A stretch of 64,000 nt of DNA from JBCDBW01 sp039182965. Its GTDB lineage: Bacteria; Verrucomicrobiota; Verrucomicrobiia; Verrucomicrobiales; DEV007. The notes beneath the pieces are model-generated. The model was not told the DNA's origin, did not search any database, and saw nothing but the letters and a program-made list of their open reading frames with translations. A program made the translations under genes and the position numbers. Shown here piece after piece: positions 9,072 through 17,512 of this stretch; the stretch's first letter is position 1; every line of letters starts with the position of its first letter. Where the stretch lies: the NCBI GenBank assembly GCA_039182965.1, contig JBCDBW010000003.1, forward strand, positions 19,303 through 83,302. Direction: 5' to 3'.

Positions 9072-9872
9072 ATGGAAATTCCAGCGTTGCAAGGCCTTCT
9101 GATTGACCTCGATGGCGTGCTCTATGTGGGCAACCAGCCTATCGAAGGCGCCCGCGAGGCCTTGCAAGCGATCTCCGACCGCGGCATCGTCCGCCGCTTC
9201 ATCACAAACACAACGACTCGCACCACAATTGAGGTGGTCGAGAAACTCAATCATATGGGATTCGCTGTCGACAAGGGTGAGGTCTTCAGCGCGGTGACCG
9301 CTACCGTGTCGTTCCTGCGAAAACAAAAAGGCGGTAACCCGTCCGTGGAACTCATCGTCCGAGACTCTGTCCGCCCCGAGTTCAATGAGTTCCCCGCCGA
9401 TGACGAGTATCCGGATTTTGTCGTTGTTGGCGACATCGGGGCCGCTTGGAGTTACCCCCTCATGAACCGCGCTTTTCGCCAAATCCTCAACGGGGCAGAA
9501 CTGATCGCAATGCATAAAAATAAATTCTTCCAAGGAGAAGACGGACTACTCCTCGACATCGGCGCCTTCGTCCAAGGCCTCGAGTTCGCCACCGGTCAAA
9601 CCGCACGAATCATCGGTAAACCAACAAGGGACTTCTTCGCCCACGCCCTCGCCTCTCTCAATCTGCCCGCCAAACAAGTCGCCATGATCGGAGATGACAT
9701 CGAATCCGATGTCGGCGGCGGCCAAGCCATCGGCCTCGGTGGGATCCTCGTCACCACCGGCAAATTCCGCGAGGTGACCTTCGAAGCATCCGCCGTCGAG
9801 CCCGATCTCATTCTCCAATCAATCGCCGACCTGCCCGAAGTTCTAAAAGAGCAGGACATGCTACCGGAGTAG
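9072..9872 (+). CDS. HAD-superfamily (subclass IIA) hydrolase, LHPP/NagD-like
   Basis: A 266-residue phosphatase starting at the ATG of MEIPAL; the open frame continues upstream but would overlap the CPBP gene. Motif I is LLIDLDGVLYVG, motif II is FITNTTTRT, and the C-terminal motif is KQVAMIGDDIESDVGGGQAIG, with the conserved KPTRDFF lysine before it. The cap domain lies between motifs II and III, which makes it subclass IIA. The closest remembered relatives are the phospholysine phosphohistidine inorganic pyrophosphate phosphatase (LHPP) group (GLLIDLDGVLYVG...AIEGA). The gene ends directly against the convergent DUF4396 gene with no spare base. Confidence 0.92.
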   Translation: MEIPALQGLLIDLDGVLYVGNQPIEGAREALQAISDRGIVRRFITNTTTRTTIEVVEKLNHMGFAVDKGEVFSAVTATVSFLRKQKGGNPSVELIVRDSVRPEFNEFPADDEYPDFVVVGDIGAAWSYPLMNRAFRQILNGAELIAMHKNKFFQGEDGLLLDIGAFVQGLEFATGQTARIIGKPTRDFFAHALASLNLPAKQVAMIGDDIESDVGGGQAIGLGGILVTTGKFREVTFEASAVEPDLILQSIADLPEVLKEQDMLPE

Positions 9873-10781
9873 TCATGCTTGGAAGCGGAAGGATAGCGGC
9901 ACAAAACGAGACGTCACCCAGACTACAATCAACAACAACAAAGACGTCACCAACAGAATCCCCATCGCTTTCTCTTTCGGCAAACTCGCGGCTTCATAAT
10001 GATGCCCGGAATCGTGGGGCGACTCATGGCCCCCACGCATATCCATCTTCATGTCCCCCATCGGCGCCCCCTCGTGCTCCTGCATACCCATCTCCTCCAT
10101 CTTCCGCGCTGCCTTGATAGATCCCTTGGGCTTCGGCACCGCAGACATCATCCCATGCTTCAAACCTCTCCCCACCATCCAGGAATTGATTGGGTAAGCG
10201 GTTACCATGCCCGCCATCGTCGCCAACGACATCACTCCCCAAAACTCAAGCCGATACGGTGAATCCGCCCCCGGCACCCGGTGCGTCAACACCATCATGG
10301 TTGGAATCATTCCCACCATCACCAGGTTCATCGAAACAGTTTCCGCAAAAAACGTTTTCCGCACCGCCAACCAATACGCCCCGTCATACATCTTCAACAT
10401 GAAAAGAGCTTGGAAGACGAAGAGCCCCACGATGAAAGCCGACAAGTATTCAATCACCAAATCAAACCCGTTTGGAAGCGCGAAATGATAGACGATCGCA
10501 GCCGACAAAATGATCCCCGTCGCGTCCCCTGCCACGCAATGCAACAACGAGCCTGTCGCCTGCTTCCAATGCGCGCGAATAAACTCGTCGTGGCTTCCTG
10601 GTAGTGGCTGACGACAGCTCAACAAGAACAACACCAACCCCACCGGCCCGGTATAAAGCACGACCAAAACCCACGCCAACTTCATGACACCGCCCGTCGG
10701 CGTATTCGTCGCCAGATCACAAACCAAGACCAACAATGACCCTGCGACCAAGACATACCAGAGAATCAAGGCGCTTTCCAT
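9873..10781 (-). CDS. DUF4396 polytopic membrane protein with His/Met-rich loop
   Basis: About 302 residues from the ATG at 10781; an upstream TTG would add twelve. There are roughly seven hydrophobic segments. The region CVAGDATGII, followed by FQALFMLK, AETVSMNLVMVGM and MTAYPINSWMVGRGLKHGM, matches the DUF4396 family. A cytoplasmic or periplasmic loop near residues 225-265 is rich in Met, His and Glu (GMQEHEGAPMGDMKMDMRGG), which recalls metal-binding segments of copper-handling proteins. DUF4396 proteins often sit near heavy-metal genes, but no such genes are visible here. Function is not established. Confidence 0.8.
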   Translation of the reverse strand: MESALILWYVLVAGSLLVLVCDLATNTPTGGVMKLAWVLVVLYTGPVGLVLFLLSCRQPLPGSHDEFIRAHWKQATGSLLHCVAGDATGIILSAAIVYHFALPNGFDLVIEYLSAFIVGLFVFQALFMLKMYDGAYWLAVRKTFFAETVSMNLVMVGMIPTMMVLTHRVPGADSPYRLEFWGVMSLATMAGMVTAYPINSWMVGRGLKHGMMSAVPKPKGSIKAARKMEEMGMQEHEGAPMGDMKMDMRGGHESPHDSGHHYEAASLPKEKAMGILLVTSLLLLIVVWVTSRFVPLSFRFQA

Positions 10782-10850
10782 AACTCCTTTGATAACCCAT
10801 CGCCCATTGAACGACAATCAAAGATCCCAACACCTTTCCTCCTACCGCCG

Positions 10851-11933
10851 TCAACCGGCTGGAATCGTGAGCAAAGGACTGCGCCCCTCCTGCCCACTCG
10901 CCTGCAATGAAAACAGTTGCGTCAACAAACCAAAGGTCTCTTTCGCATCAAGGTTAGAGTCCGGCACCGAAAACCAGTGACCGCGGTACTTCACCGCAAC
11001 GAATACATCCTTCGGCTTGACGTCGCTGGACTGCACTTGAAAAAGAGGCCCCGCCAAGCCCTGCGTGGTGTCCGCACAAGCCTCCACCAGCCCCGCTTCA
11101 CGATGCTCGGGCGGCGCCTCAACATATCGAGAGAGAAAGGTGAGCACCCCGAGAAATGACCGCCCCGTCAAGGTGATCTCATCCGGTTTTGCAGGGGCGT
11201 AAGCAGGCGTAAGCGGTATCTCATCGCGACCAGATGGCAAATCCATTCGCTCGCGTACGTAGTCGGCACCCGCCCCTTCAATCGTGACTCGCGACCGACC
11301 CTCGCCATCAACCGTCACTCGAATGCCTAATCCATCCGATTGCTGAACATCTTCCAACTCCTGCGCCACCTCACGAAAGGACGAAAAGCTCTCGGGTGGG
11401 TCCAGATCGGCGTCCAGAGTCGCGGGAAGGTTGCGCAAGTCGTTAATTTGCTGCACACAACAAAGCATGACGCGCTCCACTTGCCAGCCGGATGCCGCTA
11501 GCAGTAACAGCGTCTCGGGGGCAATCGGGGTCAGCAATCGGGAGGTGAAGGCCTCTCCTTGGAGAGGAGTGAGTGTAACCGTTGGACGTTCCACAAGACT
11601 TCCTCTCAAAGAACCATCCGCCCGATCGACGCCGCTCCCCACCTGGGGAAGAACCGACAAGCCCGCATGCGCCTCGGTTTCAAACGTGTATCCCGCAAGA
11701 ATCTGGTCAACTTCGAGAAACACCGGAGTGTCCCGATAATGAATCCGCACCACGTTGAGCAAAAGCTGTTCATTCCAAGAGCCGCCTATCGCTTCATTGT
11801 ATTCAAACTGGGCCGGCTTCATCACGCGCGGCCCCAAGCTGGTGCAAGCACTCAACACAATAGCCATCAATCCAACCAATATCCCCGTCCCCGCAGCACT
11901 CGCCGTCACTTCACGTGATCCATTCCATTTCAT
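10851..11933 (-). CDS. Predicted lipoprotein of unknown function
   Basis: A 360-residue protein with an N-terminal hydrophobic segment and a lipobox (VLSAC, Cys about residue 30), so it should be a lipid-anchored envelope protein. The middle includes a conserved-looking stretch NEQLLLNVVRIHYRDTPVFLEV that I have seen in uncharacterised proteobacterial and verrucomicrobial lipoproteins; no enzyme motif is visible. The C terminus (FVAVKYRGHWFSVPDSNLDAKETFGLLTQLFSLQA) is also typical of that uncharacterised group. The gene is upstream of and on the same strand as DUF4396, with a 69-base gap. Confidence 0.75.
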   Translation of the reverse strand: MKWNGSREVTASAAGTGILVGLMAIVLSACTSLGPRVMKPAQFEYNEAIGGSWNEQLLLNVVRIHYRDTPVFLEVDQILAGYTFETEAHAGLSVLPQVGSGVDRADGSLRGSLVERPTVTLTPLQGEAFTSRLLTPIAPETLLLLAASGWQVERVMLCCVQQINDLRNLPATLDADLDPPESFSSFREVAQELEDVQQSDGLGIRVTVDGEGRSRVTIEGAGADYVRERMDLPSGRDEIPLTPAYAPAKPDEITLTGRSFLGVLTFLSRYVEAPPEHREAGLVEACADTTQGLAGPLFQVQSSDVKPKDVFVAVKYRGHWFSVPDSNLDAKETFGLLTQLFSLQASGQEGRSPLLTIPAG

Positions 11934-12044
11934 TTCATTGCATCATCGTCGGCCTCCCAAATCTTTGTGCCGCGCAGAACTCCATGGGACACGACGCCCT
12001 TCGCCCAGTGGCCAATTCTCCCCAAACTCGTCTCCTCCATGCGC

Positions 12045-13847
12045 TCAACCAGGCCGATAGAAACCGCCAAACTCGTTGACAGGAGACCATTCCGGTCGCA
12101 ACTCGGGAAGCCCCTGAGCAAGCGAAGCAAAATCACCGCTCGCGTGAACCACTTTCCCATCAACGGCGGTGAGCTTCGACTGTATATCCCGTATCTCTTC
12201 ATCTGGCACGCTCAGGTAATCTCGGTCAAGGACAGCGAAGTCGGCATACTGCCCGGACTCGATGGACCCCTTCACGTCTTCCTCCCCGGTAAACCAGGCA
12301 CTCCCCTTGGTCCACACACGCAACGCTTCATTCCGGTCCAGAAGATTATTGTCGCCATACATTTGAATGCCTCCCAGCGATTTGCCCGTAACGAGCCAGT
12401 ATAGCGAAAGCCATGGATTGTAGCTTGATACGCGAGTCGAATCAGTGCCTCCCCCGACCGGAATTCCCATCTTCAACATCTTGCGAACCGGCGGCGTCTG
12501 CGCAAGCTCGTCCGGACCATATTGGTCAAGGAAGTCTCGCGCCTGATACATAATGCGATTCTGGATCGCGACGCCACCACCAAGCTGCGCAATCCTCTCA
12601 AGATTGTGGTCAGTGATCGTCTCCGCGTGATCAATGCACCAATGCGGACTAAGTCCACCCAGTTCAAACGCCACCTTCTCATATACCGGGAGGAGGCGGT
12701 CGATCGTCTCGTTGTATGTCATATGCTGGCGGGATGGCCAGCCAGCTTTGTGAATCGTCCGGAGAATGTGCTCCTGACGAAGCTCGGCGTCCTCGTCTAT
12801 GTCCGGGCGAGGCATGGCAAAGATTTCGTAATCGTAAGCCGCCCAACAAATGTTCTCACCAGCGCCCACAAAACGCAGCATCGGACTGCCCTGCCCGGAC
12901 TTAAATTCCTTCGTCCAACGACGGTAATCGTCATCCTCTTGCCCCTTCACCTGCGGAAAAGTCGAATACCCCACCCGGACCGTCTGATAACCCTTGTCGT
13001 GAAGCTCTTGGATAACATCATAGGCTTCAGGAAAGTCCATACCTCCTCCTCCACAATCGGCGGCGCTTGTCATACCCAGGCTGTTTAGCTCACGGTGATA
13101 GTGCCGACTTGAAATCAGCCGATCTTCGCGACTCAAAGCCGGCGCTCGCTGCAGCGTTTTGTATAGAATCAAACCGGAAGGATCTGCCATTAAGAGGCCG
13201 CTGGCCTTGCCATGACGATCCCGCGCAATGTATCCCCCCGGGTATACGGGTGCATCCGCGTCATTGTATCCAATCTCTTCAACGGCCATCTTGTTCAAGA
13301 TGGTTTGAGCATAGAGATACTTGACCAATACCGGGTGATTCGGGACGGCTTTGTTGATCTCCTCAATCGTGGGCCGGCGTCCTTCTTTGAATTGCTCGTA
13401 ACTGTATCCACCAACTACCCGGATCCACTGACCCTTCGGAGTTCGTTCCGCCTGAGACCGCAATAACTCAAGGCCTTCCTCTACCGACCGAACACTATCC
13501 CAACGCAACTCCATTGCATACATCATCCCCCCACGCACAATATGAGTGTGGGAATCGTTGAGTCCCGGGATCACCGTTGCGCCCTTCGCATCAATCACCT
13601 GAGCCCCGGCAGGCATCGTCTCTCGAACTTCTTTGGTCGACCCCACGAAACCGAAAACCCCGTCCTCGACAATAAAGGCTTCCGCCTGTCGGTTTGCACC
13701 ATCGACCGTCAAGACCTTCGCATTCACGACTGCGAGAGGTCTCTGCGGACGACTCAGTTGAGCAAGCGATCCACTTGTCCCCACAATCATCCCAGCAGTT
13801 GCAGCAGCTGATGTCTTAAGAAAATCCCTACGATTCGGCTGGTTCAT
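12045..13847 (-). CDS. Tat-exported amidohydrolase (YtcJ-like, amidohydrolase_3)
   Basis: A 600-residue enzyme from the ATG at 13847, chosen because it puts the twin-arginine motif RRDFLKTSAAATAG at residues 6-19; longer starts only add unlike sequence. The metal-dependent amidohydrolase features are PGLNDSHTHIVRGG (metal-binding His pair), the family lysine/His regions (WCIDHAETITDHN, GVAIQNRIM) and GGTDSTR near the C terminus. YtcJ-like enzymes hydrolyse N-substituted formamides or other amides; the substrate is unknown. Its Tat signal places it in the periplasm. A 254-base intergenic region lies upstream. Confidence 0.9.
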   Translation of the reverse strand: MNQPNRRDFLKTSAAATAGMIVGTSGSLAQLSRPQRPLAVVNAKVLTVDGANRQAEAFIVEDGVFGFVGSTKEVRETMPAGAQVIDAKGATVIPGLNDSHTHIVRGGMMYAMELRWDSVRSVEEGLELLRSQAERTPKGQWIRVVGGYSYEQFKEGRRPTIEEINKAVPNHPVLVKYLYAQTILNKMAVEEIGYNDADAPVYPGGYIARDRHGKASGLLMADPSGLILYKTLQRAPALSREDRLISSRHYHRELNSLGMTSAADCGGGGMDFPEAYDVIQELHDKGYQTVRVGYSTFPQVKGQEDDDYRRWTKEFKSGQGSPMLRFVGAGENICWAAYDYEIFAMPRPDIDEDAELRQEHILRTIHKAGWPSRQHMTYNETIDRLLPVYEKVAFELGGLSPHWCIDHAETITDHNLERIAQLGGGVAIQNRIMYQARDFLDQYGPDELAQTPPVRKMLKMGIPVGGGTDSTRVSSYNPWLSLYWLVTGKSLGGIQMYGDNNLLDRNEALRVWTKGSAWFTGEEDVKGSIESGQYADFAVLDRDYLSVPDEEIRDIQSKLTAVDGKVVHASGDFASLAQGLPELRPEWSPVNEFGGFYRPG

Positions 13848-14101
13848 AGCTCTGATACCTTTCCAGTTCCGGTATGATTGATTCTGTGTGCCCAAAATGG
13901 ACTGCAAGCCGCTGATACCAAGAGGAAGGCCTGACCCACAGCTCCCGTCGTCAAACCGATGAACCTACCTATCCGATAAAACGCATTCTAAAATATAAGT
14001 TAGGCTAGTGGATCATCGAGGTCGCAAGCCCACCATGCTCCCTGGGTATGTTTATCAATAGACATCCGATAGTAATTTGTTAGTCAAAACCGAGATGACC
14101 C
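13848..14101. other. Intergenic region upstream of the amidohydrolase
   Basis: No supported gene. It carries the promoter side of the amidohydrolase gene and the 3' side of the pirin gene, both on the minus strand. An AT-rich patch (attctaaaatataagtta, around 13990) could be part of a promoter, but I could not fit a confident -35/-10 pair. Confidence 0.4.
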
Positions 14102-14827
14102 TCACGCCAAATCAAAAAGGAGTGCCTCCACGGCCTGGTCTTGGGCCTGGATCTGAAAGAGCCCCGCCGTTTCAGAACTTCCGGCATCGCCAGAAGCTAG
14201 CTCGGTCTCATTGAGACCAACAGGACCATGAATCACCTGCATCCAGACCCCGCGACCTTCACGCAATTCATGCGTCACAAGCTCGCCCGGCTGTAAGCAT
14301 AAACGATAGACCTCGGCATCTTGATGGATGAAGGCCGAGCCGTTGCGACCATCCGGCGAGATGACGAGCATCTTGTTCTCCTCACTCAATCCAGAGGGAG
14401 GGCGCCACTCCGTGTAAGTCGGCTCCAATCCAATCTTCGAAGGCTCAACCCAAATCTGAAGGAAGTGCAACCCCTCACTCGGAGAGGGATTATACTCGCT
14501 ATGCGCGACACCCTTTCCAGCGCTCATCAGCTGAATCTCTCCAGGCTCAAGAATCCGGCTATTTCCCATGCTATCTTCGTGCTTCAGCTTCCCGTCCAAG
14601 ACATAGCTGAAAATCTCCATATCGCGATGGGGATGCAGCGGGAAGCCAGCCCCCGGAGCGACTCGGTCTTGATTGATCACCCGCAAAGACCGAAATCCCA
14701 TATGCTTTGGATCGTGATATCCCGCAAAACTGAATGTGTGTTTCGATTTCAACCAACCGTGATCTGCTGCGCCACGGTCCTCCGACGGACGGACGGTGGT
14801 GTGTGGTGTTGTAATGGTCGTATTCAT
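14102..14827 (-). CDS. Pirin family protein (YhhW-type bicupin)
   Basis: A 241-residue cupin protein. The N-terminal pirin domain shows GWLKSKHTFSFAGYHDP, LRVINQDRVAPGAGF and the metal-binding residues in FPLHPHRDMEIF (two His) and KGVAHSEYN (His and Glu). Length and motifs fit YhhW-like pirins, some of which have quercetinase activity and bind Fe or Cu. It is transcribed divergently from a LysR-type regulator gene, a common pairing, so control by that regulator is likely. The C-terminal cupin (ELREGRGVWMQVIHGPV) is intact. Confidence 0.92.
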   Translation of the reverse strand: MNTTITTPHTTVRPSEDRGAADHGWLKSKHTFSFAGYHDPKHMGFRSLRVINQDRVAPGAGFPLHPHRDMEIFSYVLDGKLKHEDSMGNSRILEPGEIQLMSAGKGVAHSEYNPSPSEGLHFLQIWVEPSKIGLEPTYTEWRPPSGLSEENKMLVISPDGRNGSAFIHQDAEVYRLCLQPGELVTHELREGRGVWMQVIHGPVGLNETELASGDAGSSETAGLFQIQAQDQAVEALLFDLA

Positions 14828-14902
14828 CTTGATTCTATCCTTTCGTTTATAGATCTAGTGTCCCTTCTTGCTGAAGAAAGGCCAATACCACCTCCTCAGG
14901 AA

Positions 14903-14925
14903 GATCATGCGCGAAACGCATGATC
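14903..14925. repeat. Perfect 9-bp inverted repeat in pirin/lysR intergenic region
   Basis: Arms GATCATGCG (14903-14911) and CGCATGATC (14917-14925) around the 5-base loop CGAAA. It lies 76 bases upstream of the pirin start and could be an operator or a stem in the pirin leader. No terminator-like T run follows on either strand. Confidence 0.6.
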
Positions 14926-15065
14926 CTTCGCTCAACTTTGCAGCCTGTTCCCAACGACACAGACCGGCAGAAAGCGCCAAACTAGTCGCAAGTATCATCT
15001 CAATCCAAGGGTTACGTGTATGAACATGAGGGAGTCACGCGGGGCCCAATACTTCCTTCTTCACA

Positions 15066-15090
15066 AGTTCATACCACCGGGTTATGAACT
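15066..15090. promoter_or_regulatory. LysR-type regulator box (T-N11-A dyad)
   Basis: Perfect 8-bp arms AGTTCATA (15066-15073) and TATGAACT (15083-15090), with T15072 and A15084 separated by exactly 11 bases as in the LysR-type consensus T-N11-A. A third TATGAAC half-site is at 15019-15025. The dyad ends 12 bases before the lysR start codon, which fits autoregulation and joint control of the divergent pirin gene. Site identification is direct; binding is inferred. Confidence 0.65.
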
Positions 15091-15102
15091 CAAAAGAGCA
15101 TT

Positions 15103-15999
15103 ATGGAATTTCACCAACTGCGATACTTCGTCGCCGCAGCCGAAGAACTCAGTATCACCCGTGCGGCGGAAAGAGTCCACATCTCGCAACCGGCTCTCAG
15201 CCGCCAAATTGCGGCACTTGAAGATGAACTTTCGGTTGCTCTCTTCGACCGCATAAGAAAACGCATTCATCTAACCGAGGCAGGCCGATTCTTCCTTCCT
15301 CGAGCGAGACAGATCCTGTGCGACATCGAGACTACCGCCCAACAAACGCGTGAACAATTCGGTTCCGCAAGCACCACCATTCGCATCGGTTTCCTCACAC
15401 CCTTCCTCGACGACATCGTCGCACCTGCAATGAAGGAATTGCGCCGCGAATCGCCCCGCACACGAATCGCTCTCTTTGAACTCTCGCCCCGCGCCCAACT
15501 CGACCGCCTTCGCGGTGGTGAATTGGACTTGGCTGTCCTTGGTAACCTGGATGAAGAGGACCGGGCACGATTCGCTACGCGCCCCTTGATGCGCGCCCGG
15601 ATGGCCGCCGTCATACCGGTTGATCACCCCCTTGCACACAGGAAACAAATCGTCCTGAAAGAGCTCAGCAACGATCCATTTGTTTCGCTCTCAGACGAAG
15701 CGTTTCCGGGACGTCGACACTTCCTTCAGAATATCTGTCAGTCCCAGGGCTTCGATCCCGACATCGTTGACGAGTGTGACTCACTTTCTCTCTTGCTGGG
15801 ATCCGTCTCTGCGGGCGTGGGTGTAGCGTTGCTCCCCCACCACAGTCAGAAACTCCCCCACGCCGGCTGCGTGTTTATCAATCTGAAAACACCTGCTGTC
15901 TATGTCGATGTTTTCGCCGTTTTTCGAAACAAAAGTGCCATGGCACTTCACACCACTCTGCTCGAACACCTCTTGGCCGCCGCAGATAAGGTCGGATAA
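15103..15999 (+). CDS. LysR-type transcriptional regulator
   Basis: A 298-residue protein with the classical LysR layout: an N-terminal winged helix-turn-helix (MEFHQLRYFVAAAEELSITR, then ERVHISQPALSRQIAALEDE) and a periplasmic-binding-protein-like effector domain (residues about 90-290, beginning TIRIGFLTPF). The start codon fits the usual MEFHQLRYF opening. It is divergent from the pirin gene across 275 bases that hold a T-N11-A dyad. The effector is unknown; the pirin partner suggests an aromatic or oxidative-stress cue (inference only). Confidence 0.95.
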   Translation: MEFHQLRYFVAAAEELSITRAAERVHISQPALSRQIAALEDELSVALFDRIRKRIHLTEAGRFFLPRARQILCDIETTAQQTREQFGSASTTIRIGFLTPFLDDIVAPAMKELRRESPRTRIALFELSPRAQLDRLRGGELDLAVLGNLDEEDRARFATRPLMRARMAAVIPVDHPLAHRKQIVLKELSNDPFVSLSDEAFPGRRHFLQNICQSQGFDPDIVDECDSLSLLLGSVSAGVGVALLPHHSQKLPHAGCVFINLKTPAVYVDVFAVFRNKSAMALHTTLLEHLLAAADKVG

Positions 16000-16094
16000 A
16001 ACCCTATCCGCAGAGGTACCGGGCGGAGGCGTCACTTTAACCTTTCACTTCGCCGTTTCCTCCGCGCTCTCCACGATTCTATCTCTTCTAACAT

Positions 16095-16814
16095 ATGCTC
16101 ACTCTCGGTATCGATCTCGCTTCTCAACCCCGCCACACCGCCGCGTGTCTTCTCGAATGGAAAGATACCAAAGCTACCATCCTCGAACTCCACGAACGCT
16201 GCAGAGACAGCGATCTCGATTCCCTCATCTCCCAATCTGACGCCATCGGGATCGATGCCCCACTGGGTTGGCCCCTCGCTTTCCGCAAGGCGACCCGACA
16301 GTGGCCACACAAGAAGTGGAACAACGAAATCCGGGATCAACTTCGCTTCCGCGAAACCGACCGCTTCGTGAGGACACTGCATCCAAAAAATCGACCATTG
16401 AGCGTTTCCACGGATCTCATCGCCCTCCCGGCGATGCGTGCCATGGCCATCCTGGAACGTCATCAAGTGCGCGACCGCTCGGGAAGAGAGGGTCGCTTTT
16501 TCGAGGTCTATCCCGCGGCAACACTCCGAGTCTGGGACCTGCCCGCCACTGGATACAAAAATTCTGACAACCGCTCCATCTCTTGCAGACAAGAGATTAT
16601 TAATAAGTTGCACCAAAAGCTCCCACAATTCATTGCCCCGGCTGATCAGCTAACCCAAAGCGCTGATGTGCTCGACGCATGGCTCGCAGCGCTCACCACA
16701 AGAGCTGCTGCCCTCGGTCAAACTCATCAGCCTCCCAATGCCAAAGCTGCTGAATACGCGACTGAAGAAGGCTGGATTCATGTCCCCACTGACGTCGCTT
16801 TCTTACAGGATTGA
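16095..16814 (+). CDS. DUF429 domain protein
   Basis: A 239-residue protein matching DUF429: the N terminus LGIDLASQPRHTAACLLEW and the acidic IGIDAPLGWP, then SVSTDLIALPAMRAM and FFEVYPAATLRVW, then SADVLDAWLAALTTRA near the C terminus. The fold is RNase H/actin-like ATPase type, with acidic residues at the start (GID) and the IDAPLG loop likely to bind metal. DUF429 has no firm function. It starts 95 bases after lysR and is followed after three bases by a lipoprotein gene, so those two are surely one transcript. Confidence 0.85.
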   Translation: MLTLGIDLASQPRHTAACLLEWKDTKATILELHERCRDSDLDSLISQSDAIGIDAPLGWPLAFRKATRQWPHKKWNNEIRDQLRFRETDRFVRTLHPKNRPLSVSTDLIALPAMRAMAILERHQVRDRSGREGRFFEVYPAATLRVWDLPATGYKNSDNRSISCRQEIINKLHQKLPQFIAPADQLTQSADVLDAWLAALTTRAAALGQTHQPPNAKAAEYATEEGWIHVPTDVAFLQD

Positions 16815-16817
16815 AAA

Positions 16818-17387
16818 ATGAGCAATCCCTCCACGACCGCCGTCCTGCTCCTCCTTTCCGCCTTCCTCATTCAGTGCACGAGCACGCCTGAAAAAACGCT
16901 TACCCCTGAGACCGCGATTCTCCTGAACAGCGAACGGATCAAGCAACGCTATGGCACCTACGACATCAAGCTGATATCCCAAACCCACACCGGGCGTGTC
17001 TCCAACCTCTACAGCACCGACAACGGCATCCCAACAACCCGCACCCTTGCCTTTGTCCGCTTCCACGCCCCCTCGCCACCGAAGGATATCGAATCGCTCC
17101 ACCATACCATCGTGGCTGGTGCCTCCCTTGGTGCCACTTTCAAACAAGCCGGCTGGCAAGTCATCAAACACCGCCACCGCCTCGGAAGCGCCTCGATCTC
17201 CACTCACGCTTCACATGCTCCCAACATCGCACGCCTGATGCAACTCACGCTCCCGATCACGTTGGCTGCTCATTCCTACCAACTCGATGTCAGGAAGGGT
17301 GATCAGGTTATTCCGTATGCCACTCTCACCGAGATTCATCACCCCGACTATTTGACTCTCGACACTCTGCGAAAACTCTATCCCTGA
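16818..17387 (+). CDS. Small predicted lipoprotein
   Basis: A 189-residue protein with signal peptide and lipobox (FLIQC, Cys 19), hence an anchored envelope protein. The rest (LNSERIKQRYGTYDIKL...) is a soluble domain with regularly spaced beta-strand-like segments. I do not recognise the family by name. The start overlaps the DUF429 stop region (gap of three bases), a sign of translational coupling. Confidence 0.75.
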   Translation: MSNPSTTAVLLLLSAFLIQCTSTPEKTLTPETAILLNSERIKQRYGTYDIKLISQTHTGRVSNLYSTDNGIPTTRTLAFVRFHAPSPPKDIESLHHTIVAGASLGATFKQAGWQVIKHRHRLGSASISTHASHAPNIARLMQLTLPITLAAHSYQLDVRKGDQVIPYATLTEIHHPDYLTLDTLRKLYP

Positions 17388-17512
17388 TTACGAGTCAGCA
17401 TCTCACGCTCTCTCATACTTCAAAGAAACCGAAGAGTTGTTGGGCCAGCTCTTCGCGGTGGCGACACAACTCGAGCGTCTTGCAAACTGAAGCGAATTCA
17501 TCCCAAGACCCG

